This document shows, in pieces, positions 13,022 to 24,440 of a DNA stretch of 64,000 bases. The stretch covers positions 87,981,703 to 88,045,702 of the forward strand of contig OX393549.1 of assembly GCA_947650365.1 (NCBI GenBank), given 5' to 3'. The position numbers were made by a program, and so were the translations under genes. The DNA comes from Chamaelirium japonicum (Eukaryota > Streptophyta > Magnoliopsida > Liliales > Melanthiaceae). Position 1 is the first letter of the stretch. Each line of letters starts with the position of its first letter. The notes under the pieces were generated by a model. It saw only the letters and a program-made list of their open reading frames with translations, was not told the origin of the DNA and made no database searches.

Positions 13022-13182
13022 CCTTTGTGATTGTCGTGCATACACATGTTGTTTTAATGAGAGGTGCGAGTGGTTTTAACCCCTCGGGGATTTTCAGGAG
13101 ATACTGACTTCCAACATTAATAATCTGGATTTTTCTTATTTAAGTAAAAGTGAAAATTGCAAATGCCCCCCTCCTAAGGTTT

Positions 13183-13549
13183 AGGGTAATTGCAGTGACC
13201 TCACCCGAGGTTTGAAATATTAGACCTTTTCTAAAGTTTTATTTTATCAGCAACAACCTCCATATTTCAAATCCATTGGACTTTATCATCAAATAATTCC
13301 GAAAATTGCTATCTTACCCTAACTAAAATTGAAAAATAAATATAAAAATCTCAAAAATGAATTTGAAAAGAACACATTAACTTTACACATGATGACTAAT
13401 TGTATTTTTCAGAGTTTTTAAATCTTTTTTAAGATAATTTAAATAAAAATAAAAAGATATTTTCAGACATATTTGATGATATAGTACTTCAATAGCTGTT
13501 TGTCCAGAGGAGGTTGCTTCCAATAAAACAAATCACTGCAATTTTCCCT
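13183..13549. mobile_element. Candidate MITE with short inverted ends
   Basis: The left end reads AGGGTAATTGCAGTGA and the right end TCACTGCAATTTTCCCT, which pair as imperfect inverted repeats. The interior is AT-rich and non-coding. No clear target duplication was seen, so the family is open. Confidence 0.35.
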
Positions 13550-13617
13550 GAATGAAACTACTCAAAATGGTGGGATTCGTTGCAGGCAAACATATCTTCA
13601 CAGCAAATGGTTACACC

Positions 13618-13620
<3 letters not shown>

Positions 13621-13662
<42 letters not shown>

Positions 13663-13684
13663 ATAGCAAATGGTTACAGCACTC

Positions 13685-13771
<87 letters not shown>
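13621..13771. repeat. (CT)n microsatellite, two blocks
   Basis: Near-pure CT dinucleotides at 13621-13660 and about 13683-13771 are separated by a short spacer that repeats the phrase AGCAAATGGTTACA found just upstream. The long Ser/Leu and Glu/Arg frames across them are artefacts. Confidence 0.95.
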
Positions 13772-13774
<3 letters not shown>

Positions 13775-14132
13775 AAGTGGGTATCCCCGTCACAAAAGAA
13801 ACATTACTACGTGTGATGCACCTTCAGATGTTCTTAATATTTCTCTAGGAATTAATTGATCAAGTCTAACGAGTTTGAACTCTCTAGTTTCATAAAAAAA
13901 AAAGAGCATGGAGGGGGTAAAACATGAAGAGAGTCACCATCTAATTCAATCCACAATCTCATGCTTCACCTTCGAAAGGGGTCGATCAAGGGCCTCTCTC
14001 TCCTGATATTTCTGCACCCACCCAACTTCTACAGCATGCCCCCGTTCTCCCATGATGCCACCTGGCTCTCCAACAAACCATTGCATCCTCCCTCCAGCTT
14101 CTCGGTCGATCCCTTCCCTCCCCTCCATAGCT

Positions 14133-15806
14133 TCAAGTGGCTCCGACTCCAAGGAAATCAATGAAATGAGGTGAGATGGAGGGCTCAAACCGGCTGTCTT
14201 CTCTCTCCTCCTCAGTAGCTGAAACCGGGGATGCTGCTGCTGCTGCTGTCCCTGTAGAGTACGAGAAGTTGGCCGGAAAACCTGGCCGCTGCATTGCAAG
14301 CATGAATGGGTTGTGGTGCCGGTAGAGACCCTTGAAGCTCCCATCCCTTTGGCTCTCCCAACACCCCTTGTTGTAGAAGCTTGTAGTCTTGTCACCTGAA
14401 ACTGCACCAACCAAACATTAATGAAGATCGATGAAATGTCTTCAATAAGAAAAAAAAACAGGAAAAATCTCTTCTGAGTTCAAATCTCAGACCAAACTTT
14501 ACTCTACTGCATGTCTGTCTTCAGTTCTTCTCTCTCTCTCTCTCTCTATCTTTTTTTTTTTTTTTCTTTCTTTCTATAGCAAATTTCAACCAAAGTTGCT
14601 TGTGGGTCTTTATGAAGTACAGTTTTTTGTCCAAGCTGGGTTTTCCGGCAGGATCTAGCTCTGATCTTCACTTCCCATTTCAAGCAGACTTTAATGGGGA
14701 GGTGGGTCATGGATGTACCAAGCTACCAGTGGTGATAGCTGTGAAGGAAATGGAAAGGCCGGCCACAAGGGCTGTGAATCCGAAGGCACAGACGAAGCAG
14801 TGCATCCAAAATCCATGGCAGAAACGTAAGCTCAGAGATGGGAATCCATTTCCAACAAGTGAGTAGTGGGTAGGAAAAGACACACCGGAGAGGAGATCGA
14901 AGGGGGCTGGCTCTGCGCCGAAGCCATTGCAGCGTGAGATTGGATCCTCCTCGCCGTGTTGGGCCTGATGCGAGCCGTTGAGGGGGGCACAAGGAAACGG
15001 GAAGGAGGGGAAGCTGAAGGCGCGGTCCGGCCCCGGTGCAACCTCCTCCAATCTCCTGCTCACAGCTAGGCTCAGCTTCCTCCTCCGGTAGGCACTGGAC
15101 TGCTCCCTATACTTTCTAGCCATGATCACATGCCAGTGGTTCTTGACCGCATTGTCAGTCCGGCCGGGGAAAAGCCTCGCAATCAACGCCCATTTGTTGC
15201 CGTAGTGGCGGTGGGCGGCCATCAGCCGCTCCTCCTCCTCCTCGCTGAAGGCCCTCCGGTTGATCCGGGGGTCCAGCTGGTTGAACCACCGCAGCCTGCA
15301 GCTCTTCCCTTGCAACCCCAACACACACCAAATAAAACATACAATCATGAAAACAAAAGGGAAGGAGGGGTGGAGAGGAGATGATGGGGCTTGCTGCTTT
15401 TTTTTTTTGTACCGGATCTGCCCTCCAGCTTCTCTGCTATGAGGTTCCAGTTCTGAGGGCCGTAGAGGGAAACCAGCTCTTTGAGCTTGTTGTCCTCCGC
15501 GGGCCTCCAATGGCCTCTGGCGCAGAGCTTGGACTGGCCACAGTCGGCATTGCTGTTCTCTCCATCTGGGTTGTGTTTCTCTCCGAGCCCATCGGTTGCG
15601 TCGGAGCCCTTCGCTTCACCCAGAGAAGGGACGGTCCAGCAGGTCCTCTCGGAGCCCTTGGGGCGGTGGTGGCTCTCCACTGAAGAGCTTGGGTTGATGG
15701 AGAGAGAACCCATGTCGGCAAACACCCCTTTGGGGGAGGAGGAAGAGGAAGAGGAGCTCCTCAAGGGAAGGGAGTCGTCTGATGTGTAGATGCATCTCCT
15801 TGCCAT
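14133..15806 (-). CDS. R2R3-MYB transcription factor, subgroup 21-like (MYB52/MYB105/LOF type)
   Basis: Nuclear DNA-binding regulator with three exons on the minus strand: 15806-15413, 15308-14886 and 14395-14133, giving 359 aa. Donors are CCG/GTACAA and CCG/GTGTGT; acceptors are TGCAAG/GG and TTTCAG/GT; both introns are phase 1 and the first splits the [11 protein letters not shown] junction as in most plant R2R3-MYBs. An acidic/Ser-rich N-terminus (1-95) precedes R2 (about 97-147; W100, W120, W139) and R3 (about 149-199; F152, W171, W190, with [13 protein letters not shown]). The linker after R3 ([15 protein letters not shown]) and the C-terminal [10 protein letters not shown] are hallmarks of the group that includes Arabidopsis MYB52/54/56/105 and LOF1. 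Relatives act in organ-boundary formation, cell-wall and seed-coat programmes; which role applies here is not visible. I see no bHLH-binding signature in R3. Length and reading frame look intact. Confidence 0.93.
14396..14885 (-). other. MYB intron 2 with tandem acceptor
   Basis: This 490-bp intron contains a CT microsatellite and a T-run (14529-14575). Its 3' end offers two in-frame acceptors six bases apart, GTGCAG (exon starting 14401) and TTTCAG (exon starting 14395). Both preserve the frame; the first would add Val-Ser before the Gly-Asp-Lys-Thr that opens exon 3. Confidence 0.75.
15309..15412 (-). other. MYB intron 1
   Basis: This 104-bp intron sits between R2 residues S131 and G132. 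It has a GT start at 15412 and an AG end at 15309. Confidence 0.85.
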
Positions 15807-15837
15807 GCCTTCACTTCCACTGTAGTGGAAGGGAACG

Positions 15838-15946
15838 AGGGAGAGAGAGAGAGAGAGAGAGAGGAGGAAGAAATGGAAGAAGTAAAAAAGAAAGATGGAG
15901 TGGGTGAGAGAGAGAGAGAGATAGAGAGACAGAGAGAGAGAGAGCT
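15838..15946 (-). repeat. (GA)n tracts in the MYB 5' leader/promoter
   Basis: Two GA/AG blocks (about 15840-15865 and 15906-15945) lie 30-140 bp upstream of the MYB start codon; on the coding strand they read as CT runs. CT-rich leaders are common in plant regulatory genes, and GAGA-type repeats can bind BPC factors; that role here is inference. No convincing TATA box was seen further upstream. Confidence 0.6.
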
Positions 15947-16128
15947 AACAAACCTAGAAACAGCAAAAGTGCTTTAACAGAAACCCACACGGCTTCTCTA
16001 CTCTCCTTTCACCACCTTGGCCCAGCTAGCTGTTACCCTTTTAACCACACCCCGAGTTGTATCCCACACGTGTGGGTGTCATCTCAACCACATGTGAGAT
16101 GTAAGGAATCCCTCCCCTCTCTCTCTCT

Positions 16129-16167
<39 letters not shown>

Positions 16168-16657
16168 CTCTGAATGGCTGTCCTTATCTCTCTTTGACAA
16201 AAGAAACTGTGCTGTCTGCTAGTAGGAGCTCTGCAGAAGGCTATGAGGCTATAACACACCTTTCTTTTCGAGGGCATTCAATGGATCAGACATCTCTCTC
16301 TCTCTTGTTCTCTCTAGCTCTAGAGAGAAGGGGAGTTAACCTGAGTTTCAGCTAACCACCTGAGGTAGACCCAACAGAGAGAAAGAAGACCCATAACTGG
16401 AATGACATGCACATGTCCATGACTGGTGGGAGCAAGCAGTCCAAGGAGGACATGGATGGTCCCCATACCCCATGGGTGAGGTTACAAGGTAAACACCTAA
16501 ACCCCCCCCCCCCCCCCCCCCCCCCCTCACTCATCACACAAAATTCATTCCCTCTAAATCTCTAATCAGTTACCCAACAAGAGGCTCTTTCTTTCTGTGT
16601 GCAGTCTTTACACCAATCCCATTTCCTAAATTTCCGCAACGCGTCTTCTACTGCCGA
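15947..16657. other. Upstream region of the MYB gene, low-complexity tracts
   Basis: It holds CT/C-rich runs at 16112-16160, CT runs near 16293-16312 and a 26-base poly-C tract at about 16502-16527. No gene is recognised; it probably contains the MYB promoter. Confidence 0.55.
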
Positions 16658-17122
16658 AGGGCTGCAAACGAGCCCAGCCAAGCCGAGTTTGAGTCTGGTT
16701 TAGTTAAAAGCTTCATTGTTTAAACTTGGACTTGGTTTTATTAGTAATCGATCCGCGTCAAGCTTTGGTCTGTTTGAGCGCTTGGTTCGTTTTGGTTCTT
16801 TTAATAAACGAGACTACTCAAACAAGCTCTTAACAAATTTATTCATGAACTCTATCTTAAATTAAATCTTGGATTATATATATTTGGTCTATACATGTTT
16901 TTATGAATTAACTATTCACAAGCCTATTCACGAGCTTACTCACTATCCCTAAATGAATATGTTCACAAGCCCAACTGAGCCGATTTCTAGTATGTTTGAG
17001 CTTGACTTGTTTATCAAACGAGCCTAGGCCTGGGCTTGACTCGAATAGTAATCGAACCAATGATCCTTTATCGAGCTTGTCCGCAAGCTCCTCATGAATA
17101 GCTTGGTTCATTTGCAGCTCTA
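16658..17122. mobile_element. hAT-like MITE candidate
   Basis: The start AGGGCTGCAAACGAG and the end TTCATTTGCAGCTCTA form imperfect inverted termini of the hAT MITE type. The flanks ACTGCCGA and ACTGCATC share five of eight positions, a weak remnant of an 8-bp duplication. The 465-bp interior is non-coding and rich in CAAGCTTGAG-like words. Confidence 0.6.
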
Positions 17123-18735
17123 ACTGCATCCACCGAATTCGACTTGCCATCTATATTTTTTAAGTTTTTCTCAATACCTAAACTACCCTCAGCCTTAACC
17201 TGCATTCAACACCCCCCACCCTCCCCCTCGCCTAAGCCGTTGTCCCAACCTCGTCTCCCCCTGATGTCGAGCCCAGCTTTCTCTTTTGCCCGGTCTCCCT
17301 CCACATTCCTCTTTCCTCCTCCTTTCTCCTTCTTCTTCTTCTTCATCCTTCATCTTTCTTGTACCAAAATGCTAAGCCAACCAGAGCATATGTCGACTAT
17401 CCTGCTGACAGTGTCGACGAGCAACCATCGATATATGATTAGGGTTTCAACAAGAGAAAAATGGAGGAAGAAAGAAGGAGGAGGAAGGAAGGAGAAGGAG
17501 GACGGAGTTGGGGCATCGTATGAGTTGGGGCTGGCGAGAAGACGACGGTGGCGGGGGTTGTAGGCGGTGTCGGAGGCTCAGCACATCGGACCGAGGGATC
17601 GAATGGTGGGAGATAAGGAACGAGAGAGTTTAGGGTTATTGATGGTGGCAAGATTAAAAGAAAAAAAACATATGTGCCAAAGGAATCCGGATGCTAAGTC
17701 GAACTCGGTGGGTTAATAGATTAAAAGAAAAAAAACATTGTGCCAAAGGAATCCGGATGCAATCACCCTAGCTTCACCTTGTAATCAGTGTAATGCTCCC
17801 CCCCCCCCCCCCCCCCCCAACCCCCGCCAACCCAACACACACACACACACATCTCATATCATTAATTGAATTCAAATAAGAGTTTTTAGCAAATCGATCC
17901 CTACAAACTAATCTAATTTCATATTAACTCTTAAATTTTATATTTTTGCACATCGCACTCCAAAACATATAAAGTTGTACATATATTCATCCCTACCTTA
18001 CTATCTGTAAACAGAATGTGACTAAGCCACAGTGAGCCTCTAACCCGAGCTCCAAATAGCAATTATATTTTATTCATGGTCAAATAGTGAACTACCATCT
18101 AAATTAGCTAAATCCAATTCTTTTAGGGCTTGTTTGGATGTTGAATAAATATAATGTGTGTTTATTTTGCATAATTGTAATGCATATGCAAAAAAATACA
18201 TGTTCATAATTGTACTTTTTTGTCTGTTTCTATCATTTGTATATACTTGTGCATATGTTTATGTCTCCAATGACGATATATGTAAATAAGTGATGGATTT
18301 CTATTTATTCATGGAGTGAGACAAAGTCTCAAAAGACCGGTCAGCTAGCGGCATATATTTGAACGTGTACAATTGGTTGCACATCTAAAAAATCAACCAC
18401 CAAATATAAAGTTTTATTTGTATACTTGTGCAAATAAAAACACACCCCTATTAGCATAGGATCCAAACAATACCTTAAGTGTTATAGTGACCCAACCATA
18501 ACTCCACTCTAGTCTCCTCTCCATGCTCGTCCAAACCTCCAGGCTCGGCTGGCGACCCTCCACGCTGATTTGGCAAATCCAATAGCCCCTCATCTTTAAA
18601 CTTTACAGTCAACATTGGAATATTCTAGGTATATTTGCCCTTTTGAGATGGTAGCTAATTGGAGGCCGGGATAAATATACACAGCTTAATAGGTTTTGGA
18701 GGGTCGTTATGCAATTATTCCCAGTGGTTAATATG
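17123..18735. other. Intergenic with pyrimidine and poly-C tracts
   Basis: It has a CT-rich stretch (17200-17350), a repeated phrase near 17650 and 17720 (AAAGAAAAAAAACAT followed by GTGCCAAAGGAATCCGGATG), a poly-C tract at about 17797-17818 followed by (CA)n, and AT-rich sequence to 18735. I recognise no gene. The frame at 17144-17563 is low-complexity. Confidence 0.5.
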
Positions 18736-19332
18736 CAATTGTACTAATTTGTAGTAGTGGTGCAACACGGGTCGGGTTGGTTCAGTTTTGAGCCAATCCG
18801 TAGCCGAACAAAACTAATTCAGTTATACCGAATTCTACCAAATTGAAACCCAAAACCAATCCAAATTAGGCATAGGCCCAAACCAACCCAATGCACACCA
18901 ATTGGGCAAATTGATTTTTTTCTCATCGAGATGGTTCCTTTTTGCTCAAGTTTGAGTAGGAAGAGGATTGTTCTCGAGTGGTGGAGGCCAGGAGTACCTT
19001 GGTTCTTCAGGGGGAATTTGTTAATCTTACAAAGATGGAGTAAAGAGAGGGATTTTGAACAACAGGTGTTCAAGAAAATCCCGAAGTCTTGCTAGCTGAC
19101 CTTGCTGGTTTCCCTTTCTAAAGGGACCATCAAACTAGCCTTTCGGAGATGATTGATTACGCAAGATGTTGTGTGGAAGTCAGTGGAGAAAAGGGTGAGG
19201 TGCAGTTGATGCAGAGAGTCTTGCATGAATGGAAAATCTTGGTTTGTGCAGACTGTCATGGTTTGGTGTTAGTTCTTGTCCTTCGCTCATGAAGAAACTT
19301 TTTCAGTTTGGAGAGACGAAAGGTCCTTTCTT
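18736..19332. other. Unidentified flank of the copia element
   Basis: It begins with a TAGTGGTGCAACACGGGTCG string resembling a hAT MITE end; a possible partner end, CAAGTTGCACCCCCTAG, lies far away near 25397. The rest resembles neither a known protein nor a known repeat. The pairing is speculative. Confidence 0.3.
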
Positions 19333-19429
19333 AGAGAAAAGACGGCTTGGATTTGGAGAAAATGGGATGATTCTCATTATGGGATTAAGCCCAATATAAA
19401 AAGTTTTAATGAGAGCCAGCCCGTCCGAT

Positions 19430-19850
19430 CCGAATGAATCCAACCGATGGGATTCACCCGGACATCACAAAATCGTTGTTACTGTAGTGGCTACAGTACC
19501 AGCGAATTTGGTGATGTCCGAGTGAATCTCATTCGTTAGATCAATGGGAATAAAACAGTTCAAAAAAATTTCGTTGTTACTGTAGCGGCTACAGTAACAG
19601 CGAATTCTCTTTAGTCTGTTCAATTCCTATCGATCCAATCGATGCGAATCGAACGGACCACAGAGAATTCCCTGTTATCGTAGCCGCTACAGTAATAGTG
19701 AAATTTTTTTGGACCGTTTGATTCTCATCGATCCAACGGATGGGATTCATCCGGACAACCGAATTCGCTGTTACTGTAACCGCTACAATAGCAACGATAT
19801 TGTGTTGTCCGGGTGAATCACATCCGTTGGATCAATTCCTATTGGACGGT
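19430..19850. repeat. Nested palindromes with TACTGTAGC/GCTACAGTA cores
   Basis: There are three successive hairpins. Their loops contain TTACTGTAGC-GCTACAGTAA-type palindromes (about 19480, 19580, 19680 and 19770), and their outer arms are GATTCACCCGGACATCAC with GTGATGTCCGAGTGAATC and a similar distal pair near 19745 and 19810. The whole block can fold on itself. This suggests a foldback/MITE composite inserted in the copia 3' LTR. Confidence 0.65.
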
Positions 19851-19901
19851 GCTCGGCTCACACCACACTTATTCAGCACGCCGCACGCCGAGTCCTATCA
19901 C

Positions 19902-19904
<3 letters not shown>

Positions 19905-19981
<77 letters not shown>
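19905..19981. repeat. (TA)n array
   Basis: About 77 bp of pure TA. It is one arm of the microsatellite flanking the hairpin at 19982-20122. Confidence 0.95.
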
Positions 19982-19985
<4 letters not shown>

Positions 19986-20120
19986 AGAGAGAGAGAGGAA
20001 TGATAAAATGCGGCGTGCGGTGTGTGCGGCGTCGCACTACAGCCACCTGATGCACCGCAGCTGTACATCAGGCGGCTGCGGTGCGACGCCGCACGCACCG
20101 TACGCCGCATCCTGACACGC

Positions 20121-20122
<2 letters not shown>
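19982..20122. mobile_element. Short foldback element between (TA)n arrays, copy 1
   Basis: The 141-bp unit has arms TGCGGCGTGCGGTGTGTGCG and its near-complement CGCACGCACCGTACGCCGCA, forming a long GC-rich hairpin. It sits exactly between TA arrays, like microsatellite-associated MITEs (the rice Micron type is the known precedent). It is non-coding. Copies lie at 20185-20326 and 58818-58978. Confidence 0.65.

Positions 20123-20184
<62 letters not shown>
20123..20184. repeat. (AT)n array
   Basis: About 62 bp of pure AT separating two foldback copies. Confidence 0.95.
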
Positions 20185-20187
<3 letters not shown>

Positions 20188-20326
20188 GGCGTGTTAGGAT
20201 GCGGCGTGCGGTGCGTGCGGTGTCGCACCGCAGCCATCTGATGCACCGCTGCGTGCATCGCACACACGCAGCGGGTGCATCAGATGGCTGCGGTGTGACA
20301 CTGCACGCCGCATTTTATCATTCCCC
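20185..20326. mobile_element. Short foldback element, copy 2
   Basis: A hairpin with nearly perfect arms of about 55-60 bp. The left arm includes CACCGCAGCCATCTGATGCA and the right arm TGCATCAGATGGCTGCGGTG, with the centre near 20255. It belongs to the same family as copy 1. Confidence 0.65.
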
Positions 20327-20764
20327 TATATATATATTCCTCGGTTTATTCGGGTTGATCATACGGCTGACCATGTTTGCCCAAATTCAAATTCAGGCAA
20401 AAAAAAAATACTCATGCACATCCAAATTCTCAAAGTTTGTTGCATGTGAGTGTCCAAATTCAGAATTTGATCTGGTTGCTCAGGTTCGTCCGGACCAAGT
20501 CTCAGTCCTAATTTAGAGTTTGCTAATAAAGTGATGGAAGCATGCAATAGTGTAAAATATGTGGAAAAGAAAGAGTCTATAATCGGAATTTGGCAACTGC
20601 CTCTTCTGAATAAGAGGCCTATGATTATTGGAGCATGCTGATTGATAAGGCAATTGATATCCCATGGATGGCAACTAATATCCCATGATTATCGGATCAC
20701 ATATGGTAATATGAAATTGTTGGATGATAGCCATATATGATAACATGTTATAACTGATGACATC
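20327..20764 (-). other. Probable remainder of the copia 3' LTR
   Basis: This is AT-rich non-coding sequence between the foldbacks and the copia polypurine tract. Its minus-strand start TGTCATCAG directly follows that tract. Assignment to the LTR is inference from position. Confidence 0.4.
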
Positions 20765-23739
20765 TAATACTCCCCCGCAAGGTGGAGCGTGTATGTGAGT
20801 AACGCCCAGCTTGCTGATTAGATGAAGAAATGACTCTTTCCCAATGGTTTGGTGAATACGTCGACAAGTTGTTCAGATGAGCGAATGTATCAAGGAGGGA
20901 TTAATTTTGATTGAATCTTCTCCTAGACAAAATAACAATCTAAATCAATATGCATAGTCCGTTCATGAAAAACAGGATTTTATGAAATGTGAATCGCTGT
21001 CTGATTATCACAATAAAGGTTAATTGGTAAAGTATGAGGTACACCAAAGTCTTGCATCAGATATTTCAACCATTGAAGTACAGATGTGAGTATTGTCATA
21101 GCGCGATACTCCGCTTCTACAGAGGAGCGTGAGATGGTCGATTGCTTCTTAGTTTTCCAAGAGATAGGATTATAATCAAGTATTGTGCAGAAGCCAGTAG
21201 TGGAACGGCAAGTTGTGGGACAGTTGGCCCAGTCAGAATCATAGTAACCATTAAGTTAAAGATAATTAAATGAAGAAAGAAGTATGTCTTTTCCAGGTGT
21301 GCCTTTAAGGTATCAAAGAACACAGATGGTAGCGTCCATATATATGAGTGGTGCGAGGAGCTTGCACGAATTGACTCAATGTATTAATAGAGTAGGTAGG
21401 GTCAGGCCTTGTAATTGTAAGATAGATGAGTTTTTCGATGAGCTGTCTATAAAAAGAAGGATCATCTAATGGGGTGCCATCCGTTCGAGTTAAACGAAGT
21501 TGCTGATATGGGGAAGGAGGATGACTTAGCGCCAAGTAATCCAGCTTCCTTGAGCATGTTCAAATTGTATTTCCGTTGGCAGAGGAATATACCATCACAA
21601 AAGCGAGCGACTTCAATACCCAATAAGTATTTCAAGCATCCAAGATCCTTACAAAAACATAGTAGCCAAACTTGTCAGGAGAATAGTCATATCAATCAGG
21701 AGGGTGATGTTCGTGTGTAGAGAAACATTGAACGAAGGCAAGATCCATATCCGGAGAGGAAGGAGCAACTGCAGGTAAGGGAGCACCAGTGGAGTTAACC
21801 TCGGTGGGAGTACTGTGGAGTGACGAACGTAGACGCGAGTGATAGGCAGTGGTGGTGGGGGTGTGGGAGGCATGGGGGGCATGGTAGGTGGGGGTGAAAG
21901 AGTCGATGGAGGTGGAGGAGGCTGGAGAGGTGGAGGAGATGTAGGCGAGGAAGGATCTGACGGTGGTAGGGGAGGATCAATCGAGGAAGAGATAGCCATG
22001 GGCGTAGGATCAAGATACAGAGGTAGGAAAGGGATATTGAGTGGTGAAGAAGGCATAAAGAGTAATACGGGCAGTGAGGGAAGATCCCGGGACTCTGAAA
22101 AAGTACAGGATATCCTCAACATAGGAGAAGTGACGAGCATATCTATTGAGCCATTGGATCGTAGCCTAAATAGCCCTTGTGCTCATGACTAAGCCCAAAG
22201 TTGACACGCCTAACAGACCTAGTAGAGAGTTTGGTATGCTTGTGGGGAGGGAGGAGGATGAAACACGTACACCCAAACATATGAAGAAGTCGAGGATATG
22301 GAGTAAAATCGCTCATATGGAGTGACACCAAATACGGAGAAGGACGTAGTCAGTTGATAAGGTGAACAGCAATCAAAACAGCCTCCACCCAGTAGGAATG
22401 TGGAACAGAAGTAAACCGAATTAGAGCTCACGTTGTCTCAACAACATGGTGATACTTGCGCTCGGTGAGTATGTTCTGTTCATGGGTGTGGGGGCACGGC
22501 TGCTGGTGAAGAGTGCTATGATCGAGTCTGAAGAATCTCACGTATCTTAGAGAAGAAATACTCTTGGAAACAGTCAAACCGAAAGATCTTAATTCACCAA
22601 CCAAACTAGACGTGGAGCATAGTGAAGAAGGTCCTATAAATATGAGGAATCATGGAGCGGCGACGCATGAGATAGACCCAGGTGTAGTGGGTGTAATTAT
22701 CTATGATGCTCACATAATACAGGAAACTAGTAAAGGAGACAACCGAAGCAAGACCACAAACATCAGAATGCACTAGATCAAAAGGGGTGTTTGATTGGGA
22801 AGTACTAGCAGAAAAAGAAAGAGCTAAGTGTTTTGCCAATCGACAACCAATACAGACAGAGGGGGGGGGGGGGAAAGATACTCGACCCAAAGCACCTAAG
22901 CAAAAACTGCTAGGGAGGTGATCATTGAATATGTGACCTAATCATCTATGCCACAGGTTGGCATCAGAGGTGACAGTCAGAGTTGATGGAAGGTAAGGAG
23001 TGGAAGTGGGGATCTTAAGGTGATTAAACTGGTAGAGTTTCCCTACTCCAGCCCAACCCTCTGACCCGTCCACGAATCCTGCACAAAGCAAGAAGAAGAA
23101 GTAAAGGTAACAGTTAACCAAGATTCACAAAGAAAACTAACAGAAATTAAATTAATATTTAAGAAAGGAGCATGGTGGACACAGGGGGTCAGGTGACCAG
23201 TGGGATCGGAGGCAGAGGTAATGGAACCACAGTGCAAAATAGGCATGAGTCTCCATCAGAAGTACAAACCTCAAATAGGTGAGAGCGGGGATACAGTCGG
23301 TGAGTACTGTAGAGTCAGAGGTGAGGTGGCATGAGGCACCATAATCGAAGATCCATGGAGCAGCATTAACATAAGTGGCAGACAAACCGTGACCTACCAA
23401 AGAGCTAGTAAATGTGAGGTACCGAAGAAGTAGCTCCTCAAATCACTAAAGACAATCGAAGTCGGATGGGGGAGTTGCGGGGGTAGCGAGATCGGCAGTA
23501 GTAGCAGAAGTTGCAGTGCTGCCATCATAGCCGAGAGGACCCTGACCATGTCCATGGTGGGCTAACTTGACGAAGAGACTTGGCCGGAGAACACCTTCAA
23601 AAAATAGGGACTTGGCGAGCAGGTGGCACAAGAGCCGAGAGGTGCTGCAGGAGTCCATAGCAGAAGTACGTACCCACGACAGGTAGCAGACCTAATCTGT
23701 AAGAAGAAGGAGACAGCATTCCTGCAATAGTGGTACAAC

Positions 23740-24440
23740 ACAGAGGGAGAGGCTATAAGGAGGTTTACAGGGAGGTGGGGAGTAGGGAGATCTGCAGAAA
23801 GTGCATATGTGGGTTGTAGAGAGGTCTGCAGGGAGAGAGGCTATAGAGAGGGGGCTGTGGAGAGGTCTGCAAGGAGGTGGATTGTAGGGAGGTCTGTAGG
23901 GAGATCTGCAGGGAAGGTGCTATATGTTTTTATTTTTTTTAGTGGGAACTGTAGGAATAGGGTTGATCGGTAGAGGGGGGTGATTCGAGGAGGAGGATCG
24001 TAGGGGAGGCAGGCAGTGTGGGGGTCGCCGGGGAGGCTGCGGGATTGGAACGCAGGCATGGGGTGCAGGGTGGCCGCCGATGAGGGGTTTCGAAAGAGGA
24101 AAGGGGCAGCCGGAGGAGGGTGCAGCAGGGGTGAAAGGGGAATGAAGAAAGGGGGCTACCGGATCTAATGAACAAAGGCCGGAGGAGGGGCTGCCGGCTG
24201 CGGGTGAGGGAGATCGGGGAGGGGCTGTTGGATCTGATAAAGAGAGGCCAGAGGAGGAGTTGCCCGCTGCGGGTGAGGGAGGCCAGGGAAGGGCTACCGG
24301 ATCTGGTGATGGAGGCCGGAGGAGAGGCTACCGGATGCGGGATAAGGAAAGTAGTGGAGGGGCTGCCAGATCTAGTGAAGGAGGACGGAGAAAGGGTTAC
24401 TAGCTGCGAGTGAAGGAAGCCAGTGGAGGGGCTGCCATCG
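23740..24440 (-). repeat. Two decayed tandem arrays in the copia leader
   Basis: At about 23740-23925, units built on GGTCTGCAGGGAGGTG recur every 25-40 bp. At about 24165-24440, units containing GGAGGGGCTGCCGGA/CT recur about every 60 bp, roughly five times. Both lie between the primer site and the protease-like region, where gag coding would be expected. I recognise no gag motif there. Confidence 0.6.

Noticed and set aside
13552-13848. Frames coding Ser-Leu or Glu-Arg repeats
   Set aside because: Translation of a (CT)n/(GA)n microsatellite. The same applies to Tyr-Ile frames in the (TA)n arrays at 19.9, 20.1, 56.7, 57.2, 57.7, 58.7 and 59.0 kb.
15130-15789. Open frames on the plus strand opposite the MYB gene
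   Set aside because: Shadows of the GC-rich MYB exons on the minus strand; no independent support.
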